16,309 nt of DNA from Cudoniella acicularis (Eukaryota; Ascomycota; Leotiomycetes; Helotiales; Helotiaceae). The notes below the pieces were generated by a model. It saw nothing but the letters and a program-made list of their open reading frames with translations. It had not been told where the DNA came from and did not search any database. The stretch spans positions 1 through 16,309 of the forward strand of contig JAAMPI010001299.1 of assembly GCA_013054445.1 (NCBI GenBank). Direction: 5' to 3'. Every line of letters starts with the position of its first letter. Within the stretch, counting starts at the first letter, position 1. Both the position numbers and the translations under genes were made by a program. This document shows, one piece after another, positions 1 to 7,751 of the stretch.

Positions 1-172
1 GCTTGCGAGGATACTGATGTTTCCTAAGGGTGCAAAGGGGGAGAGGATGGAGTGACATCCAGGGCTCTGAATGTGATAATACGCAAAAAAGATATGTGAT
101 CTTGGCCGCTCAACTCTGTTGAATCTGTCCAGCAACCAAAATTGAAGTCCCTGAACCGATGCTCTACGTAAC
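1..172. other. 5' flank of the homogentisate dioxygenase pseudogene
   Basis: This stretch precedes the ATG at 173. I see no coding frame that resembles a known protein and no clear regulatory motif. By position it is the former promoter and 5' UTR of the hmgA-like pseudogene. Whether a fumarylacetoacetase gene lies further left, as in the known fungal homogentisate clusters, cannot be seen here. Confidence 0.4.
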
Positions 173-1385
173 ATGCCAACCTCTCAATTCCCCATCGATG
201 ACCCGCACTCGTACCTTAACGGCTTCGGGTCATATCACGAGTTAGTCTATTGGCGATTCTACTCAACCATGTATGGAATGCGGCTACTGACTGTGGTACA
301 GAACAGAAGCCGTCCCAGGAGCACTGCCCATCGATCAAAACTCACCCCAAAAGCCGGCATACGGTTTGTATGCAGAGAAGTTCTCAGGCACTGCCTTCAC
401 TGCACCACGGCACGAGAACTTGCAGACGTGGCTGTACAGGATTCTACCAGCAGCCACCCACAGGAATTTCGAAGTTATTCCAAGCGAGGCTCACATGATG
501 CAGAAGGTTTACTAGATACCAAATCAGCTACGGTGGGACCCTTTCGACCTAGACCATGAAGTTTAGTGGCCAGAGTCTCTCAGACGAGTATCGGAAGCGG
601 GAGACCCTGTCATGAAAAACTGACTGGCTATCTACGTCTACGCAACGGGGAAGAACATGAATATCCACGATGCGTTCTACTCTGCGGATGGAGACTTCTT
701 GATTGTGCCGCAGCACGGCGTACTAGATATACAGCTTCATTCGACGAGGACACCACCAATGAGTGGCGCGTGATAGCGAAGTTTAATAATACCATATTCG
801 CTGCGACGCAGTTCCATACTCCGTTTGACGTGGTCGCATGGCACGGGAACTACTACCCCTACAAGTATAACCAGGGGCGATTCAATACCATCGGCTCTAT
901 TTCATATGGCCACCCCGACCCTTCCATCTTCGCGGTCCTCACTAGCCCTAGTGATCATCTAGGAAGAGCCATAGCTGATTTCGTGATCTTTCCTCCCCGT
1001 TGGCTAGTCCAGGAAGTACTTTCGCCCACCATGGTATCATCGCAACACCATGTCCGAATTCATGGGTCTGATCTCAGGAGACTACGATGCCAAAACCGGG
1101 AAAGGATTCAGACCGGCTGGAGCAAGCTTGCATAACATCATGAGTGCTCATGGCCCTGACGAAACCGCTCATAGAGCCGCGACAAAGGCGGAACTCAAGC
1201 CTGTAAAGGTAGGGGAAGGAAGCATGGCATTTATGTTTGAGAGCTGCCTCATGCTCGGTGTCACAGAGTGGGGACTGAAGGCATGCCAGAAAGTGCAGGA
1301 AGAGTACAATAAGGAAAGTTGGGAGCCGCTCATACCGCAATTCCAAAGACCAAATCAGGCAAGCGGGCAGTCAAAGACTGCGTAG
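173..1385 (+). pseudogene. hmgA: Homogentisate 1,2-dioxygenase, decayed copy
   Basis: The intact enzyme opens the homogentisate ring to maleylacetoacetate in phenylalanine/tyrosine breakdown. Exon 1 (173-240) encodes the typical N-terminus ending NGFGSYHE. A GT..AG intron (241-301) keeps frame into exon 2, which reads like the family ([38 protein letters not shown]). That frame holds stops at 513-515, 564-566 and 621-623. Near 733 the text jumps from VLDIQ to [11 protein letters not shown] in another frame, losing about 65-70 family residues. A further frameshift near 1012-1014 leads into the C-terminal frame, which ends at TAG 1383-1385. Residues known as iron ligands or active-site histidines survive in the 3' part: [14 protein letters not shown] (His and Glu) and SAHGPD. 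The gene is convergent with the maleylacetoacetate isomerase-like gene, the next enzyme of the pathway. The lesions are of different kinds, so a single sequencing error does not explain them. Confidence 0.93.
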
Positions 1386-1452
1386 AACATGTCATCAATT
1401 TAAAATGTTATATAGCTATTCAATGCAATATCTTTTGTCTCTGAACGTACTC

Positions 1453-2133
1453 TCAACTCCTCAAACTCTCCGGTGCATCCTCTTGGTTCTGCCAATGGGC
1501 GGCCTCTACTGCATCAACCTTGGTCAGATTCCCATAAACCCTCCACAAAGTCTCCATCTCCCCTTGTACATCAACACCATACCTGAGCGCTCCCCAAACC
1601 GCAGGAACCAGACAAACATCCGCCATTGCGATCTCATCACCAACACTGTAATTCCCCGCAACAGGCCTGCAGATAGCCTCATATGCCTCCAGTCCAGCTT
1701 TCATCAACTCCTTGGCCCAGTTCGTAGCTGCTGCTATCTCGTCTTGCCCTGCTGCTGCTGCGAGGTCTTTGACTCTCGACAAGATCCGCAGGTTAGTGAC
1801 GGGCTGCATATCGCTCGCAATGACGGAGCAGAGAGTACGCACCACGCTGCGCAGCTGATATGTAGACGGAAAAGCCTCATCGAGTAAGTATAGCGCTGGT
1901 AGAAACTGCGTGATGGTAATTGTCTCACTGGGGTACACGATGGTAAGAGTTGGAACCGTATTAAATGGGTTCAAAGAATGGTATGATAGGTCCTTTTGTT
2001 CACCTTTCAACAGGTTGATCGGTGTACGAGTGTAGGGTAGGCCTTTGAGAGCGAGTGCGATGCGTAGGCGTGCGGAGCATGAGGAGCGAAAATATGTGTG
2101 TAGGTGCAGAATTGGTATTTGTGACAAGTCCAT
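1453..2133 (-). CDS. maiA: Zeta-class GST / maleylacetoacetate isomerase-like protein
   Basis: The family isomerises maleylacetoacetate to fumarylacetoacetate (or maleylpyruvate in gentisate routes) in the cytosol with glutathione as cofactor. The 226-residue single exon starts at ATG 2133 and has the zeta signature SSCSARLRIALALKG, the cis-Pro loop TVPTL, the QPVTNLRIL stretch, and GDEIAMADVCLVP in the C-terminal helical domain, ending APESLRS. Length is normal for the family. Two oddities are visible. The position usually occupied by the GSH-binding Ser (the QS of the zeta motif, followed by LAxxEYL) reads QF, followed by LPALYLL. The linker after AFPSTY is about six residues shorter than in zeta GSTs I recall. 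The frame is open, so it may be functional, altered, or early in decay beside the dead hmgA copy. It ends 68 bp from that pseudogene, tail to tail. Confidence 0.85.
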   Translation of the reverse strand: MDLSQIPILHLHTYFRSSCSARLRIALALKGLPYTRTPINLLKGEQKDLSYHSLNPFNTVPTLTIVYPSETITITQFLPALYLLDEAFPSTYQLRSVVRTLCSVIASDMQPVTNLRILSRVKDLAAAAGQDEIAAATNWAKELMKAGLEAYEAICRPVAGNYSVGDEIAMADVCLVPAVWGALRYGVDVQGEMETLWRVYGNLTKVDAVEAAHWQNQEDAPESLRS

Positions 2134-2743
2134 CTTGAAGGTATGCTATCAACGAGAACTCTCAGAACAATCAACGCTCAAGAGCTTACGCTTATCATGA
2201 ATTTGTAGAAAGTCTTTGGTTATGGTTACTCTTTTCCCGCGTTGGCCCGCTCTCTAAGCGAGTCGCGAGACGGGAGAGCGGGGTAAATTCATCCACCAAT
2301 CTAGGTTAATATTTCGGCCATACTACGTCTAAAATTCAATAATGGAACAATGTAGAAATGACTGAACTGCAGCAAAGAGAAGGTGTGCGACTAGCACATG
2401 GTGTTGAAGGCATCCTTGGTTTTATAATTAATATCTACCTCCATCGAACATTACGGTGCTGAGCATGAAACTGTTAGCAAAGTACTACTCTGGGGCATCT
2501 ATCCAAGACGTAGCTATTGCTTAGAGCGTTGCAAGAACAGACGTGCCTAAAAAATGAAATGATATTTTAAGATTACGTTCAAAGGAAGCATTGCGCTAGG
2601 ATACTGGCATTATGCTAGTGGGTTTCACTGCCCATGTAGAGAATTGAGAAGGAGAATATCCAATTGTAGACAGGAAAGACTCTATGCATTCCCAAACACA
2701 TGAAAATTTGCAGGAATGCCTTGAACTAGGGTCGTGAGGCTCT
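2134..2743. other. Intergenic region upstream of maiA-like gene
   Basis: About 610 bp between the start of the isomerase-like gene and the 3' end of the flavin monooxygenase, both on the minus strand. The part nearest the isomerase holds a GC-rich inverted repeat (2246-2282, listed separately). The rest is moderately AT-rich with no protein-like frame, RNA gene or repeat that I recognise. Confidence 0.5.
2246..2282. promoter_or_regulatory. Inverted repeat upstream of maiA-like gene, possible regulator site
   Basis: CCCGCTCTC at 2246-2254 is perfectly matched by its reverse complement GAGAGCGGG at 2274-2282, with a 19-nt spacer that contains the palindrome TCGCGA. It lies about 110-150 bp upstream of the isomerase ATG. 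Zn2Cys6 fungal regulators bind paired CGG/CCG triplets, and GCGGGG (2278-2283) also fits the CreA consensus SYGGRG. Binding is inferred from pattern and position only. Confidence 0.3.
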
Positions 2744-4321
2744 CTAGACAATCAACTCTGACGCTCGAGCTTGCTTTGCATATTCCACCACATCATGGCC
2801 GTAAATAAAGTCATGCATAATCCTTGCTATATTAGGTATTAGCTTGCTCTGAAGTTTACAACTGAGGATTTATTACGGTCAATATCGCCTTTGCCTGCTA
2901 TTTGCGTTTTCGACAACCATTGGATCTTCGACGCTCGTGAGTAGCGCACTTGTTGATAGATTTCCAGCACAGTGGGCACTTGTTCGGCTGTCATACCTAA
3001 TCGAAAGATAGGAGCAAGGGATACGGCATCTTCTATAGCTTGCCCACCTCCTTGGCCCAGGTCTGGGTCATAGATTGTCAGCAAAAGCATGTTCTCGACA
3101 TATGAGTTTTCAATCCTCACGAGGTAGCATTGGGTGTGCTGCGTCTCCAATCAGACAAACTTTCCCCTTTATCCAGCTATCAACTGGATCGCGCTGAAGA
3201 AGTTGCCAACACTTGACATTCTGTGCCTTTCGTAGGCAATTAACAACAGGAGAGCCAAAGTCGGCGAAGGTTTGAAGCAGTGCTTCAACCGAGGATGCTG
3301 AGTTCCAGCCTAGCTACCATTAGTAGTTTTGCGCTATATAGTTTGGATGGAAGAGCTACCATCAGTCATCTCTGTCATAGGACCCGGGTACATGCAAACG
3401 AAGTTCAACATTTCCCCATTGCGACACGGGTAGATCACGACCCGTTTGTTTGCAGACATTATGATCCGGCATCGACCATCTCCTCGGGTCGTCTTGAGGC
3501 AATCGGGATCATTGTAGATCTCTTCGGCATTGATTATGAATCGGTAGCATGCAGTCCCGGTGTGATATGGCGCATGGGCGCCGAACGCCAGAGAGGCCGT
3601 TACTGACTGCATATGTTAGTGGACGAGATGGAGAACTATCTCAACGGCTTACATGCACTCCATCTGCCCCAACAATGAGGTCTGCTTGATGCTTCTCGCC
3701 GTTTGCCAACTCAATCACTCCCATATCTGCATCTATGGCCACCACCCTACTCGCAAGATGGAGTTGTGGTATGATTCCTCCATACGGTTTGCCAAGAGCT
3801 AATTCCTTGACTTCATTGTGTAGATCTACTCTGTGTGCCAAATACCAAGGCTTTTAGGTCAGTACCGCCGGTAACCGCAAGGACACGAATTCCTACAGAG
3901 CCGAATCGTTCCACCATGTCATAATACGCCTTGTCACTCAAGAGTTCACCACTCGAGTTATAAAATGTCATCTAAGAAGCTAGGTCAGCAAAATTCGTCC
4001 GGTCCAAAAGCACTTACTCCTTGACATTGGATGCCGCGCAGACGTGCTACATCGTATCCGAGATATTGAAGAGCACGAGTAGCATTTGGTCCAACGTGTA
4101 TCGCAGCCCCCAGCTCATTGGCAAAGCTAGACTGTTCAAAGATGTGCAGCAAGGATAGTCAGCAGGAGAATGGGAGAGCATCCGCTGGAAATTTCACTCA
4201 TCTCAACTACGTGGCCAGCGCGCCTTAATGCCGCAGCAGCCGTGAGCCCCGCAATACCAGCACCGATCACGATGGCCTTGAGAGGTTGAGGCCCTGTCGT
4301 TACTGGCATTATACCCCCCAT
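2744..4321 (-). CDS. Salicylate hydroxylase-like FAD-dependent monooxygenase (8 exons)
   Basis: Flavoprotein hydroxylase of the UbiH/salicylate hydroxylase (class A) type, expected to hydroxylate an aromatic acid using NAD(P)H, FAD and O2. Exons on the minus strand: 4202-4321, 4018-4143, 3897-3971, 3653-3850, 3360-3606, 3121-3309, 2877-3062, 2744-2826. Joined they give 407 residues, a usual length. FAD motifs are all present: GAGIAG at residues 20-25, GADGVH (Asp170), and GDAAHPMLP (310-318) followed by HLGQGGGQAIEDA. The ending MHDFIYGHDVVEY is typical of fungal members. Introns 2 to 7 are GT..AG and 46 to 58 nt long. Intron 1 (4144-4201) appears to be AT..AC. The gene is divergent from the hydrolase at 4724. 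Substrate is not readable; salicylate, hydroxybenzoate or a related acid would fit. Confidence 0.9.
4144..4201 (-). other. Probable AT..AC intron in the flavin monooxygenase gene
   Basis: Family alignment from memory requires residues ...AGHVVE to continue as IFEQSSFANE. In the DNA, GTTGAG (ending at 4202) is followed by ATGAGT, and exon 2 begins ATCTTTGAACAG at 4143, directly after TGCTGCAC. The 58-nt interval has a good fungal branch site (GCTGAC) 14 nt before its end. It differs from a canonical intron (GTGAGT..TGCAG) only at the first and last base. A canonical alternative exists: donor GTAGTT after codon 37 and acceptor GAACAG, also in frame, but this would delete VVEIFEQ including the conserved Glu43 of the FAD-binding fold. 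Confidence 0.7.
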
Positions 4322-4723
4322 GGTCTTGGTGGGTCGAACAGGTCCCTTTGTCGTCAGTTTTCTAGCAAGTCGGCAGATCGTTGTACGCGGAAAGTTGCAG
4401 ATTGTCTAGCAGAACGGGAGGGGGAAAAAGAGGCTCAAATATTAAGAACTTGTGCAGCAGACTGTTTCCTCCGTCTCGAGATCTTATTTCGCCCTAGTGG
4501 GTGGCGAGAGGCAAGCACTGGAGTTAACCCTCTCCACCGGATGCGTAGTCTGACATTTCCCCGCTTCCCGAAACAACCCAGCACATAGGATGAAAAAAAG
4601 AGACAAGACGCCGAAGCATAAGCAATTTCTGTCGCAGGACTTGGAACTCTACGGAAAGTTTGAAAAGCAAATAAACTTATCTGAATCATTTTGGGTCTCC
4701 CTGGACGCTGAGCTATCAATATA
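4322..4723. promoter_or_regulatory. Divergent promoter region with SYGGRG cluster
   Basis: About 400 bp between two head-to-head starts (flavin monooxygenase on minus, hydrolase on plus). Three hexamers that fit the CreA consensus SYGGRG lie within 47 bp: CTGGAG at 4518-4523 (+), CTCCAC at 4532-4537 and CCCCGC at 4559-4564 (both minus-strand sites). No protein-like frame was recognised. CreA regulation is inferred; single hexamers are common by chance, while the tight grouping is less so. Confidence 0.35.
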
Positions 4724-6670
4724 ATGCAGCGCGTGGGAGATATCGGGGTTCGCTTCAAGAAGGGCGTGAGCAGCCAAGGCCATAAACTGTATCCAGGTTT
4801 CAAGCAAAAACCGCAAATTATCAAAAAGGGAACGGTTGTCAAACTGGATGCTTTGGCTTTGCCCTGCGACATTCTCTGGGAACGTGATGTTGCTGTCAAG
4901 CTCCGAGATGGCACGACAATCTACACGGATATCTACCGCCGCGCAAATTACAATACCCCTATGCCAGCGATCATTTCCAGTGGCGGCTTTGGTAAGAATG
5001 GAGGACTGAACCGGATGGTTACGAATAACTCACCTTGGAGAAACGGTATCCCTCAGTGTACAGTCAGTTCTTTGGAAAAGTTTGAAGCACCGGACCCGGC
5101 GTACTGGTGTTTGCATGGCTATGCCCTCATCCACCCAGGTACCTATTGAAGATCCATTGCATAGCCGACACAACTGACTTTCTGCAGACATCAGGGGCAG
5201 TTGGATGTCCGAGGGCGACACTTACATCAACTCGACTTTGGACGGACAGGATGGATATGACTTGGTGGAATGGATTGCAGAGCAGCCTTGGAGCAACAAA
5301 ACGTATGCCATATACCTATTCTTTGAATGCCATTGATGACCGCTGACGTGTTGAGCTAGAGTCACAATGGCCGGCAATTCATATCTCGCCCAGACACAGT
5401 GGTTTGTAGGAGCCGAGAAACCTCCACACCTGACTTGCTTGGCTCCTTGGGAAGGCTGGAATGACCTATATAATGATACTTCTCAACGGGGCGGCATTCC
5501 AAATCCAGAATTTCAACAAGGTTTGTTGGACAACTGCTTTCCTGGCCTTGGCCTAACTGAGGATGTGGTCGCCATGACCAACGCGTATCCACTGTGGAGC
5601 GCCTACTGGGAAGACCGACGTGCTCGATGCGACAAGATCGATATCCCAATGTACATTGTTGCGAGCTGGACAAATGTCCTCCATACAAGAGGCACATTCA
5701 GAGGGTGGATGGAAAGTCCCAGCAAACAGAAATGGCTGCGGGTGCATGACAGTCACGAATGGCCAGGTGGGTCTCATGGTTCCACATCATTTAAAAGAGA
5801 CATATCTGACTATCACCAGATCTGTATTACCCGCAGAATGTTGAGGACATGCGGAAATTCTTTGATCACTTCATGAAAGGGATATCCAACGGTTGGGAAT
5901 TCACACCAAGAGTTCGATTGTCCATCCTGAACCCTGGGCATCAAAATGTTGTGAATCGCCCAGAAACCGAGTTTCCATTATCTCGGCAAGTCTCACAAAG
6001 GCTCTTCCTGGACACGGCCACTGGGCAGATGGTAACGGCTAGCTACCCACAAAAGGAGGCTAGCTATGGATTTGATGCAATCACTGGGAAGGCAGAGTTC
6101 ATCTATACCTTCCCTGAGAAAACTGAACTTACTGGATATTTCAAGACAAAACTCCACGTCCAGTCGGTAGGAAATGATGACATGGATCTCTTCGTCAAGT
6201 TTTCTAAGCTGGACCTGGAAGGAGCACTATTGGAGACAAATTGCATCGATGTTGGATACCTACAGGACGATCCGTCTGCTGCACACCAGAAACTGCTTGA
6301 AATCCATCGTGCTGGAGACAAGCATGTAGATGTTTACTTTGCGGAGGGTGCCACTGGTCGTCTACGAGTCAGCCATCGTGAGCTTGACCTTGAACGCAGT
6401 ACTGCTCATCAGCCGCACTATACTCACCGAAACCTGCAGAAGTTGAATGAGGGTGAGATTGTTCCAGTAGAGGTTGAGATGTGGCCCCATGGTATGATTT
6501 GGGAAGCTGGGGAAAAGGTACGGCTGACTATTGCTGGGCATAATCTCCGCCACGAAGTTTCGTGGATGACGCCAACGGTTAAGACGTGCAACAAGGGAAA
6601 AATCGTGCTCTACACTGGAGGAAGGTATGACAGCCATTTTCTGGTTCCTCTGATTCCTTCGGCCGTATAG
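4724..6670 (+). CDS. CocE/NonD family (peptidase S15-like) hydrolase 1
   Basis: Alpha/beta-hydrolase of the CocE/NonD (Xaa-Pro dipeptidyl-peptidase S15) family, probably cleaving an ester or amide; the substrate is unknown. Exons 4724-5138, 5188-5302, 5360-5766 and 5820-6670 join in frame to 595 residues. Introns of 49, 57 and 53 nt all have GT..AG ends. The nucleophile elbow is AGNSYLA (Ser184), preceded by the typical IRGSWMSEG region. A probable catalytic His is His309 in SHEWPDLYY. The C-terminal jelly-roll (PepX_C type) runs from about residue 345 to the end. Odd points: where CocE has GWYD with its catalytic Asp, this protein has SWTN (Asn282), and the oxyanion Tyr position (NPYDK in CocE) reads GGFGK (Phe89). 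No signal peptide is evident, so it is likely cytosolic. It faces the cupin gene tail to tail and is a distant paralogue of the gene at 7752. Confidence 0.9.
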
Positions 6671-6690
6671 ATAGTTGAATCAATTTTAGC

Positions 6691-6744
6691 CTACTCCTCG
6701 CTTCTCGTTTCTCCCTTTCCTTCTTGTTTTCTTTTCTTTTTTCT
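6691..6744 (+). terminator. Pyrimidine-rich 3' region between convergent genes
   Basis: A 54-nt tract with only four purines begins about 20 bp after the stop of hydrolase 1, in the 227-bp gap before the end of the convergent cupin gene. T-rich tracts like this are common in fungal 3' UTR and polyadenylation regions. The role is inferred from composition and position. Confidence 0.3.
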
Positions 6745-6897
6745 GGCACGCCAATTCATGTGTGGTTGGGAAGCAGGCTGCTAGATTCTAATCTTTTGGA
6801 ATAAGTAATATCATTCAACCCAAATGGTCATTGCATGAGACTTGCGACATTTGTCATAAATACTCTATTTTTCCAGCTTCTCTACTTTATGTTCTTC

Positions 6898-7443
6898 TCA
6901 ATTCACGCTCAACTTCGTAGGCTCCAACACCTTCCCATCAATTTTTATATCCTGGCTCGGCAGAAGGACGAAGAGAACTCTCGTCATTTGCTGAGTGCGA
7001 TTGTGCCATGCATGTATTGTTCCCCGCTGCACCACTGTCTCTCCTTGCCTAATGACGATTTCCGCACCATCATCCAATTCCAGGACTACTTCTCCGGACA
7101 GAACAATTCCAATGTCTTGGCTTACGGTTCGATGCATTGGCGATGACAGGCCTGGCGGCATATCAACTATTCGAATAGTCGTCCCCACGGGATCGCATAA
7201 TGCCAAGGGTTTGTTATTGTGTTCAACCCAAGGCCCATGGTTTTTGGTGGGAAAAGAATCTGTCTTCCAAAGTAAGATAAAGCCAGCATCATTGGGCACC
7301 TCTTTTGTCGACTCTCCATGCCCTTCTTCTTGTGCAAAATTCTGCGGCAGGAACGGTTCCAATGAGATGTCCGATTCGAAAATTGCTTTGCCGTCGTTTG
7401 TATGGCCCGTTACAATCCGCCGTGCAGGAGGAAGAATATTCAT
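6898..7443 (-). CDS. Cupin domain protein, single domain
   Basis: 181-residue single-exon protein. An in-frame extension reaches 7482 without an ATG, so the ATG at 7443 (A at -3) is the start. The N-terminus LPPARRIVTGHTNDGKAIFE is typical of a fungal small-cupin family. The jelly-roll core runs from about residue 85 to 165, with motif 1 around PPGLSSPMHRTVSQD (His104, Asp110), the turn SGEVVLELDDGAE, and motif 2 GETVVQRGTIHAWHN (His144, His147, Asn148). Motif 1 deviates from the classic HxH...E arrangement, so a metal site, if present, must differ. Small cupins occur in aromatic and polyketide catabolic clusters as dioxygenases, decarboxylases or isomerases; I cannot choose. It is divergent from hydrolase 2 and shares its 308-bp promoter. 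Confidence 0.85.
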   Translation of the reverse strand: MNILPPARRIVTGHTNDGKAIFESDISLEPFLPQNFAQEEGHGESTKEVPNDAGFILLWKTDSFPTKNHGPWVEHNNKPLALCDPVGTTIRIVDMPPGLSSPMHRTVSQDIGIVLSGEVVLELDDGAEIVIRQGETVVQRGTIHAWHNRTQQMTRVLFVLLPSQDIKIDGKVLEPTKLSVN

Positions 7444-7751
7444 AGTGATAGTTGAGCGAGTGAACTCTGGCAACACTAACAACTGATGCTTCGAGAGAAA
7501 ATGATTGTAAATGATCAGAGAAATCGAGAGAACAAGGAAACAGCCTTGCGCTTTTCATAATTGAAACATGATGTACGGATCTGTGGAGAAACCTGGGATG
7601 CCCCGCGAGGCCCCGCATCTCCGTGGTGTTTTTGCCCTACTCTGAACATACATCTTACGCTACACTTATTAGGCAGGAACTTCTTGGAACAAGTGAGGAT
7701 GGTGAAGAATTCAAGTATTGATTGCTTGATCATTATTGTTTCGGTAGCAAA
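7444..7751. promoter_or_regulatory. Divergent promoter of cupin and hydrolase 2, with paired CreA-like sites
   Basis: The 308-bp head-to-head region contains GTGGAG at 7583-7588 and two copies of CCCCGC (GCGGGG on the minus strand) at 7601-7606 and 7611-7616, four bases apart. All three fit SYGGRG, the CreA carbon-repressor consensus, and close pairs are the functional arrangement known for CreA. No other feature was recognised. Confidence 0.45.

Noticed and set aside
173..1385. Repeat-induced point mutation (RIP) as the cause of the hmgA decay.
   Set aside because: The lesions include a deletion, a frameshift and stops that are not all explained by C-to-T changes (the TGA at 621 most simply comes from GGA), so ordinary decay fits better.
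4144..4201. A minor-spliceosome (U12) AT..AC intron.
   Set aside because: The donor is ATGAGT rather than ATATCC, the branch site is the ordinary CTGAC type, and these fungi are thought to lack the minor spliceosome.
2744..4321. The monooxygenase region as a pseudogene, since single frames give only short fragments.
   Set aside because: Seven introns with sensible ends and branch sites join all fragments in frame into one 407-residue protein with every FAD motif.
6898..7482. Start of the cupin at 7482 and similar longer starts at 7722, 11624 and 14943.
   Set aside because: These positions are TTG codons. In a fungal gene the first ATG (7443, 7752, 11552, 14904) is the better start.
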